Positions 7,010 through 11,702 of a stretch of 11,702 bases of DNA are shown here, piece after piece. The DNA lies in the NCBI GenBank assembly GCA_945870115.1, contig CAMBRH010000091.1:1-11702 (forward strand), written 5' to 3'. This stretch comes from Chitinophaga pinensis (GTDB lineage Bacteria; Bacteroidota; Bacteroidia; Flavobacteriales_D; Crocinitomicaceae). The notes beneath the pieces were generated by a model that worked only from the letters and a program-made list of their open reading frames with translations, was not told the DNA's origin and searched no databases. The position numbers and the translations under genes are program-made. Every line of letters begins with the position of its first letter. The stretch's first letter is position 1.

Positions 7010-7453
7010 ATGTACGATATTTTAGTTCGCTCGCATTCAGGTTTAAGATGGATTGCTTTGATTCTTTTAGTAGTTGCAATTGTCAACGCTTTAGGTGCTA
7101 GAACAAAAGGAATTTATGTCAAAAAGGATAAAATGATTAACCTTTTTGCGATGGTTTTCATTCATGTTCAAGTAACTTTAGGATTAATCATGTATTTTCA
7201 AAGTCCACGAGTGAATTTTGTTGAAGGATGGATGAAATCTCCTCAATTGCGTTTCTTTGGAATGGAACACATTGCAATGATGGTTTTAGCGGCTGTTTTA
7301 TTGACAATTGGACGTAAAAAAGCGGAAAAAGAATCAAATCCAAATAACAAACACAGAAAAATATTCATGTGGTACACAATTTGTTTGGTAATTATTTTCT
7401 TAGCTATTCCTTGGCCTTTTAGACAGGCATTAGGTATCACAACGTGGATGTAA
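7010..7453 (+). CDS. Four-helix inner-membrane protein, 'cytochrome B'-like
   Basis: A 147-aa integral membrane protein with four predicted helices (about residues 14-29, 42-63, 85-101, 118-135). Bacteroidetes genomes carry a conserved family of this form, starting like MYDILVRSHSGLRW and ending in an IPWPFR motif, that is often annotated 'cytochrome B' or hypothetical. His residues at H9, H52, H87 and H115 could include haem ligands; H52 and H87 lie in helices 2 and 3, but no b-type haem motif is certain. The start was set to 7010: an ATG at 6953 would add 19 polar residues and overlap the -7 promoter box. Downstream in the same direction is a cytochrome c lipoprotein gene, which fits a role in membrane redox chemistry, though the two are separated by a repeat element and may not share a transcript. 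Confidence 0.75.
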   Translation: MYDILVRSHSGLRWIALILLVVAIVNALGARTKGIYVKKDKMINLFAMVFIHVQVTLGLIMYFQSPRVNFVEGWMKSPQLRFFGMEHIAMMVLAAVLLTIGRKKAEKESNPNNKHRKIFMWYTICLVIIFLAIPWPFRQALGITTWM

Positions 7454-7490
7454 AAAGTTTAAAACAATATAGAATTTAAAATCAGATTAA

Positions 7491-7611
7491 TTTTCCCTCC
7501 TTGAGGAGAAGAAAAAGCAAGGCTTTTGAAGACCAAGCTTTAGCGAGAGGAAAAAAGGGAGGTGAAAGTTTAAATTCATCACCCACCTCAATCCTCCCTC
7601 AAGGGAGGAAG
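7491..7611. repeat. Palindrome-ended intergenic repeat (MITE/REP-like)
   Basis: A segment of about 120 bp between the cytochrome B-like and cytochrome c genes. Its ends form imperfect inverted repeats: ttccctccttgagga on the left (7493-7507), and the complement of the right end (7595-7610) reads ttcctcccttgaggga. The right end is itself a near-perfect palindrome (TCCTCCCT, CA, AGGGAGGA; 7592-7609). Inside, GGTGA (7561-7565) pairs with TCACC (7579-7583). It has no reading frame, and its purine/pyrimidine-biased composition differs from its neighbours. I recall similar 'ccctcc...ggagg' elements in Flavobacterium gaps; that is memory and needs a search. It may act as a terminator for the upstream gene. 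Confidence 0.6.
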
Positions 7612-7640
7612 ATGTAAAAACCTAATATATCAGTTTTAAA

Positions 7641-7982
7641 ATGAAATATTCAGCTTTATTTTTCATTGTAATGTGTTTTTCATTCTCATCTTGTACTGAA
7701 AACAAAACAGAAACTTTTGAAGATACTTCAAGCGAAAAAGTTGAAGTTGATGCAAAATCACTATTCATTCTACATTGTGAATCTTGTCATGGTTTGGATG
7801 GTAAAAAAGGAACTTCTGGTGCAGCAGATTTATCAACAAGTAAATTTTCTGATAAAGAAATTTTGAATGTGATAGAAAATGGAAACGACAAAGGAATGAT
7901 GCCTTACAAAGATTTGATTGCTACTAAAAATGAGCGAAATGCTTTGGTGGAATATGTTAAAACATTAAGAATTTCTAAATAA
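7641..7982 (+). CDS. Cytochrome c (class I, single haem) predicted lipoprotein
   Basis: A 113-aa protein. The signal segment ends SFSSC, so Cys18 is the probable lipid anchor, tethering the protein to a membrane on the periplasmic side. The haem-binding motif is C46-E-S-C49-H50, with the second axial ligand probably M87 in GMMPYKD. The fold, about 75 residues from Lys39 to the end, matches small class I cytochromes c: an N-terminal helix with CxxCH, an MP loop and a C-terminal helix (ALVEYVKTLR). It carries electrons; partners are unknown, though the membrane protein encoded upstream is a candidate. hflX starts 5 bp after its stop, so the two are co-transcribed. No convincing promoter was found between the upstream repeat and the ATG. 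Confidence 0.9.
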   Translation: MKYSALFFIVMCFSFSSCTENKTETFEDTSSEKVEVDAKSLFILHCESCHGLDGKKGTSGAADLSTSKFSDKEILNVIENGNDKGMMPYKDLIATKNERNALVEYVKTLRISK

Positions 7983-7987
7983 AAATT

Positions 7988-9184
7988 ATGCAAGAAGGAC
8001 ACGTAACTGTTGATGCTGTTGAAGAAACCTGCGTTCTTATTGGGATAGTTACATCAGATATTAACGAAAAAATAGCGAGTGAATTTTTATATGAATTGGA
8101 ATTTTTAGCTTTAACAGCTGGAGCGATAACTCAAAAGAAATTCTTGCAAAAAATGCCTTTTGCCAACCCAAAAACATTTGTTGGAAAAGGTAAATTAGAA
8201 GAAATTAGAGATTACATCAAAGAAAACGCGGTAGAATTGGTAATTTTTGATGATGAACTTTCTCCATCACAACTGCGAAACATTGAACGTGTTTTAGAAT
8301 GTAAAGTATTGGATCGCAATATTTTGATTTTAGACATTTTTGCTTCTCGAGCGAGAACTTCTCATGCGAAAACGCAGGTTGAATTGGCTCAATTACAATA
8401 TATGTTGCCAAGATTGACGCATCTTTGGACTCACCTTGAAAGACAAAAAGGAGGAATTGGAATGCGTGGACCTGGAGAATCTCAAATTGAATCAGACAGA
8501 CGAATAATTCAAATGCGAATTTCTTTAATGAAAGAAAAATTGATTGAAATTGACAAACAAATGTCTATTCAACGAGGAAATCGTGGTCAATTAGTTCGTG
8601 TTGCTCTAGTTGGATACACCAATGTTGGTAAAAGTACTTTGATGAATTTATTGAGTAAATCAGAAGTTTTTGCCGAAAATAAATTATTTGCAACTTTAGA
8701 TACAACCGTTAGAAAAGTAGTGATTGAGAATTTACCATTTTTACTTACTGATACAGTTGGATTTATTCGAAAATTACCTCATCAATTGGTGGAATCCTTT
8801 AAATCAACTTTAGACGAAGTTCGTGAAGCGGATTTATTAATTCACATTGTGGATATTTCGCACGAAAAATTTGAAGATCAATTTAGAGTTGTGAATGAAA
8901 CGTTGGCGGAAATTGATAATACCGAAAAAACTTCAATAGTAGTTTTTAACAAAATTGATGCCTTTGAAGATGTTAACGAAGACCTGGATTCAGAGCATTT
9001 TGAGGAGTCAAGAACTAGTTTGGAAGCCTTAAAGAAAACTTGGATGTCAAAATTAAACAATACACAGTGTATTTTTATTTCTGCAACTGATAAGGAAAAT
9101 ATCGAAGAATTAAAATCAGTTATTTACGAAGAAGTAAAACGCATTTTTCAAATTAGATATCCTTATAATCACTTTTTGTTTTGA
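7988..9184 (+). CDS. hflX: Ribosome-associated GTPase HflX
   Basis: A 398-aa cytosolic GTPase close to the usual family length. The N-terminal HflX domain includes FVGKGKLEEI and the glycine-rich segment with GMRGPGESQIESDRR (from about residue 155). The G domain has G1 G209-YTNVGKST, G3 D255-TVGF, G4 N321-KID and G5 S365-AT, all intact. HflX binds the 50S subunit or 70S ribosome and splits stalled ribosomes, for example after heat stress; this is known for the family and not read from the DNA. It follows the cytochrome c gene with a 5-bp gap and no Shine-Dalgarno, so coupling of expression is likely. The coding end (about NHFLF-stop) is part of a 33-bp sequence repeated at 9865-9897. Confidence 0.95.
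   Translation: MQEGHVTVDAVEETCVLIGIVTSDINEKIASEFLYELEFLALTAGAITQKKFLQKMPFANPKTFVGKGKLEEIRDYIKENAVELVIFDDELSPSQLRNIERVLECKVLDRNILILDIFASRARTSHAKTQVELAQLQYMLPRLTHLWTHLERQKGGIGMRGPGESQIESDRRIIQMRISLMKEKLIEIDKQMSIQRGNRGQLVRVALVGYTNVGKSTLMNLLSKSEVFAENKLFATLDTTVRKVVIENLPFLLTDTVGFIRKLPHQLVESFKSTLDEVREADLLIHIVDISHEKFEDQFRVVNETLAEIDNTEKTSIVVFNKIDAFEDVNEDLDSEHFEESRTSLEALKKTWMSKLNNTQCIFISATDKENIEELKSVIYEEVKRIFQIRYPYNHFLF
9150..9182 (+). repeat. Direct repeat copy 1, in the 3' end of hflX
   Basis: The last 33 bp before the hflX stop's final bases match 9865-9897 at 30 of 33 positions without gaps; the 16 bases aatcactttttgtttt (9167-9182) are identical. This copy is coding (IRYPYNHFLF), so it is probably the original one. 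Confidence 0.8.
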
Positions 9185-9301
9185 GAAGGAATAATAATCT
9201 TTTTTTTCGCTCATAATCTCAAATTTTAGACAAGAATCGAAGTTTTAAATTTAAAGCTTTTTGAAAGTTCTATGTTCAAAGGGATAGTGTTTTTAATTCC
9301 G

Positions 9302-9332
9302 TTTGATAATTATAAAATTAATTGTAAATTTG
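9302..9332 (+). promoter_or_regulatory. Bacteroidetes-type promoter of the antitoxin gene
   Basis: TTTG (9302-9305) and TAAATTTG (9325-9332) are separated by 19 bp, a full consensus match. The ATG at 9349 follows 16 bp after the -7 box, giving a very short leader. The rest of 9185-9301 shows no gene. Confidence 0.7.
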
Positions 9333-9348
9333 TTAAAAATAATATTCC

Positions 9349-9570
9349 ATGACACAGGTAGTTTTAAATATTGAAGACGACAAACTAAATGCTTTTATGA
9401 CATTTATTAAAACTTTAAATTACATTTCTGTTGAAAAAGAAATTGATTTGACTTCTTGGCAAATTGAACAATTAGATATTGCATTAGATGAACACCAAAA
9501 TGGAATTGCAAAATATACAACATGGGAGGATGCAAAAAAAGATCTATTTGCAAAATTCAAGGTTAAATGA
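9349..9570 (+). CDS. RelB/ParD-like antitoxin, addiction-module component
   Basis: A 73-aa acidic protein. The C-terminal half (WQIEQLDIALDEHQNGIAKY, then TTWEDAKKDLFAKFK) resembles the toxin-binding tail of RelB/ParD-type antitoxins encoded before ParE/RelE toxins. The N-terminal 40 residues are less typical and no clear DNA-binding motif is visible, so autoregulation is an open question. It has its own consensus promoter. Its TGA overlaps the ATG of the downstream toxin gene (ATGA, 9567-9570), the usual arrangement for these pairs. Because that toxin gene carries a stop codon, this antitoxin is now probably an orphan. A 'hypothetical' label would be the conservative alternative. Confidence 0.75.
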   Translation: MTQVVLNIEDDKLNAFMTFIKTLNYISVEKEIDLTSWQIEQLDIALDEHQNGIAKYTTWEDAKKDLFAKFKVK

Positions 9571-9851
9571 AATATAATTTAGTTCTTAGCGAACGTTCAT
9601 TACAATAAATTGAAAAAGCTGCATTTTGGTTATTTGATAAAAAAGTAGGTCTTGAAATTAGATTTTTAAAAGAACTTGAAAACAACCTTAATTTTATTCA
9701 AAAACATCCCTTAAAATCACAAATTCGGCATAAAGATGTGCGAATAAAATTTATGAGCAAATTTCACTTTGGGATTCATTATATTATTGAAAATAATACT
9801 GTTTTTGTTCTTGCAGTATTTCACACAAGCCAAGATTCTGAAAATTGGTAA
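9567..9851 (+). pseudogene. ParE/RelE-like toxin, interrupted by a nonsense codon
   Basis: Reading from the ATG that overlaps the antitoxin stop, the frame stays open to TAA at 9849-9851 except for one internal TAA at 9606-9608 (codon 14). The whole product would be 94 codons. Conserved ParE/RelE features are present after the stop: GLEIRFLKELENNLNFI (helix), HP and the buried R in KDVRIKFMSKFHFGIHY, and AVFHTSQDSENW at the end, where family members have A-x-H-x-x-R-x-P-x-x-W. Toxins of this family commonly have Glu at the position of the stop, so a single GAA-to-TAA change is the likeliest lesion (inference). There is no frameshift and no close new start. The product is not expected unless the stop is read through or is a sequence error. 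Confidence 0.8.
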
Positions 9852-9864
9852 ATTCTTGAACTGA

Positions 9865-9897
9865 AAATTAGATTTCGTTAGAATCACTTTTTGTTTT
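9865..9897 (+). repeat. Direct repeat copy 2, downstream of the toxin pseudogene
   Basis: This matches the hflX 3' end (9150-9182) at 30 of 33 positions. Read in the hflX frame it gives IRF-R-stop-NHFLF-stop: the same ending with an internal stop, so it is a degraded copy. It begins 14 bp after the toxin stop and ends 7 bp before the stop of the convergent gene. Confidence 0.8.
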
Positions 9898-9903
9898 AAT
9901 AGT

Positions 9904-10434
9904 TTATTTCATTTTCACAATAAAATCAAAAATTAACTTTGAGTTTAATATTTCATTATTAATCATTTCTAAATTGTTTTCAATCAGAATTAAAGAATCT
10001 TCTTTTTTTTGATACATTTTACATTTTTCACCTATTATAAATTCAAATTTCTCATCTGAATAAGTCATTTTATCATAATTTGAATCTTCATCTTCCGGGA
10101 AATTAATTGCATGCTGAACCCAATTAGGAAAATGACTTTCTTCTACAATTTTACAAGGGAAATCATTTTCAAAATAAATCTCGGTTGATTTATAACCTAA
10201 TTCTCCTCTTGATATTGTTTTGGCAAAGACTAATTCTTTACCGTGAAAATATGCACTTACACTTCCCCAAAAAGTTAAATTTGGATAATTAAAAAGTATT
10301 AACTTATTTCCCCTAAATAAGGAATCAATTGAATTTACATATTCTCCAATTTTGTTATCGGTTAATTCTTGACTAAAACAAATTGATAAATTAAAAATAA
10401 AAAAAGTTATAATTTTTAGTGTTTTCACCATCAT
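9904..10434 (-). CDS. Secreted protein of unknown function
   Basis: A 176-aa protein that I do not recognise. It starts with a signal peptide (cleavage probably after S21, CFS-QE), with two alternative Met starts three bases apart; the first is used. The mature part has no clear motif. It is rich in aromatic and charged residues and has a beta-like middle (YHGKEL to IYFENDF) and one long helical tail (EMINNEILNSKLIFDFI). There are no metal-binding clusters, repeats or membrane segments. It lies downstream of the DegP-like gene on the same strand, 140 bp away, and its 3' end meets the toxin islet. Low-GC secreted orphans of this kind are common in flavobacteria. Function unknown. Confidence 0.7.
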   Translation of the reverse strand: MMVKTLKIITFFIFNLSICFSQELTDNKIGEYVNSIDSLFRGNKLILFNYPNLTFWGSVSAYFHGKELVFAKTISRGELGYKSTEIYFENDFPCKIVEESHFPNWVQHAINFPEDEDSNYDKMTYSDEKFEFIIGEKCKMYQKKEDSLILIENNLEMINNEILNSKLIFDFIVKMK

Positions 10435-10533
10435 TTTCGACTTACAATTTCCATACTCCTAGAAAAATTTGACACTACTAATACCTTGTCTTAAAATGCA
10501 ATTATATTTTAAGAATTGTATAAATAGAAAATC

Positions 10534-10541
10534 CAAAAGTA
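10534..10541 (-). promoter_or_regulatory. Possible -7 element for the 176-aa gene
   Basis: TACTTTTG on the minus strand fits TAnnTTTG, about 100 bp before the start codon. The nearest TTTG (10567-10570) is 25 bp away, longer than the usual spacing, so the call is weak. The rest of 10435-10574 shows no other feature, and no clear terminator for the protease gene. Confidence 0.3.
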
Positions 10542-10574
10542 AGTTAAATTGTAAGAAGAAAAAATGCAAAGGAA

Positions 10575-11702
10575 TTATATTAATATTTTAATTACATCCT
10601 TTTTGCCACTTTGAATCATATATTCAATCAAAACACTTTTTCCTGTTACAGACAAGCGGCTTGTTAAATCTTCTACTTTTTCGATTGGAACATTGTCAAC
10701 TTTTGTAATAATCATTTCTTCTTCAAAACCAATTGATTTAAGTTTTCCAGCACTTATTGTTCTTATTTTTGCACCGTATTTTGGATTCAATTCCTTTTTT
10801 TCTTTGTCAGTTAAAAGTATGAAAGTTGCTCCTAAAGCTGTATTTTTAATAATGTCACTTTTCTTTAAAAGTTTGGTTTCACCTTCGCTATTTCTTAAAA
10901 CAATGTCTACAATTTCTTCATCTCCTTTTTTGGTTCTAACCGTAACTGTAACTTTATCACCTGGAGTTCTTTTCCCAATTTCTTCTTGAAGAGAAGCGAC
11001 AGAATTAATTTCTTTTGTTCCAATTTTCAAAATTACATCGCCATCTTTGACTCCTGCATTTGCAGCTCCACCATTTTCTATCACTTTGGCGATGAAAACT
11101 CCTTTTAAATTTGGTAAATCATTTTTCTCTTTAATTTCTTGATTTATTTGTGCCAATTGAACTCCTAAAAATCCTCTTTGAACAATTCCGTAATCGATTA
11201 AATCACGCATTACTTTTTGCATTAAATTGACTGGAATTGCAAAAGAATAACCTGCATAACTTCCAGTCTGTGAGGTAATTGCGGTATTTATCCCCACTAA
11301 TTCTCCTTTAGTATTTACCAAAGCTCCTCCACTATTTCCTGGATTTACTGCAGCATCTGTTTGAATAAAAGATTCAATTGGATTTGAGTCAGATCGCGTT
11401 TTATCACCTAAAAGATTGATGTTTCTTGCTTTTGCACTCACAATTCCTGCTGTAACTGTTGACGTTAAATTAAATGGATTTCCAACTGCTAAAACCCATT
11501 CTCCAACTTTTAAATCATCCGAATTTCCTAAAGAAATTGGACTTAAATTCTTAGCCTCAATCTTTAAAACTGCTAAATCAGTCGAAGGATCTGTTCCTAC
11601 AACTGTTGCTGTATATTTTGAATTATCATTTAAAATAACTTCAATTTCATTAGCTTCATTGATTACGTGATTATTTGTCACGATATAGCCTTCGGAAGAA
11701 AC
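10575..11702 (-). CDS. degP: HtrA/DegP-type periplasmic serine protease (5' end outside window)
   Basis: This is the 3' part (375 codons visible) of a Do-family protease that degrades or refolds misfolded envelope proteins. The visible part starts inside the protease domain (SSEGYIVTNNHV). The catalytic triad is present: His in NNHV (visible residue 12), Asp in STDLAVL (42) and Ser in NPGNSGGAL (124). Then come PDZ1 (about 177-265, GFLGVQL ... IENGGAANAGVKDGDVI) and PDZ2 (about 285-375, LGATFI ... GFEEEMIITKVDNVPIEK). Two PDZ domains fit DegP/DegQ rather than the one-PDZ DegS. The frame remains open to the right edge, so the GTG at 11681 is an internal Val codon (IVTNNHV) and not the true start. 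The name degP is by family; degQ or mucD are possible. Confidence 0.93.
   Translation of the reverse strand, partial: VSSEGYIVTNNHVINEANEIEVILNDNSKYTATVVGTDPSTDLAVLKIEAKNLSPISLGNSDDLKVGEWVLAVGNPFNLTSTVTAGIVSAKARNINLLGDKTRSDSNPIESFIQTDAAVNPGNSGGALVNTKGELVGINTAITSQTGSYAGYSFAIPVNLMQKVMRDLIDYGIVQRGFLGVQLAQINQEIKEKNDLPNLKGVFIAKVIENGGAANAGVKDGDVILKIGTKEINSVASLQEEIGKRTPGDKVTVTVRTKKGDEEIVDIVLRNSEGETKLLKKSDIIKNTALGATFILLTDKEKKELNPKYGAKIRTISAGKLKSIGFEEEMIITKVDNVPIEKVEDLTSRLSVTGKSVLIEYMIQSGKKDVIKILI

Noticed and set aside
9606..9608. Programmed readthrough or recoding at the toxin's internal TAA
   Set aside because: No recoding context or structure was recognised; a plain nonsense mutation or sequence error is simpler.
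11416..11681. GTG at 11681 as the start of the protease gene
   Set aside because: The frame is open to the window edge and the residues before it (SSEGYI) belong to the conserved protease domain just ahead of the catalytic His; the true start is outside.

Overview
The window looks like chromosomal DNA of a member of the Flavobacteriaceae, probably Flavobacterium or a close relative. The sequence is strongly AT-rich. Several genes are preceded by the Bacteroidetes-type promoter (-33 TTTG, -7 TAnnTTTG) and Shine-Dalgarno sequences are largely absent. Secreted proteins end their signal peptides in the A/S-Q-E form common in this group. The genus is inferred from style and was not tested by a search.

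Layout. (1) 1-500: a plus-strand TatA/B-family translocase subunit. (2) 513-1124: a minus-strand pair, a 62-aa helical protein overlapping a small nucleotidyltransferase, under an almost leaderless promoter. (3) 1311-6902: a minus-strand block with two secreted amidohydrolase-family proteins (1024 and 423 aa), followed by a MORN-repeat lipoprotein. The larger protein is a tandem of two amidohydrolase modules, and only its C-terminal module keeps the metal ligands. (4) 7010-9184: plus-strand four-helix membrane protein ('cytochrome B'-like), a one-haem cytochrome c lipoprotein and the ribosome-associated GTPase HflX, with a repeat element between the first two. (5) 9302-9851: an islet holding a RelB/ParD-like antitoxin and a ParE/RelE-like toxin gene broken by one in-frame stop codon. 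(6) 9904-11702: minus-strand secreted protein of unknown function and the 3' part of an HtrA/DegP-type protease that runs off the right edge.

How the genes work together. Most of the window serves the cell envelope: Tat export, periplasmic proteolysis and PDZ-mediated quality control, secreted amidohydrolases, a lipoprotein cytochrome and a membrane cytochrome-like protein. The two-gene modules (62-aa protein plus nucleotidyltransferase, and antitoxin plus toxin) are the accessory part.

The most interesting signals are three. The toxin reading frame is intact except for a single TAA at codon 14. The 3' end of hflX (about 33 bp, 30 identical) recurs just after that toxin, so the islet is bracketed by a direct repeat, as if it entered at the end of hflX. 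The three amidohydrolase modules include two that have lost the catalytic ligands. I see no convincing large undescribed system, and no CRISPR array, tRNA, rRNA or transposase gene.
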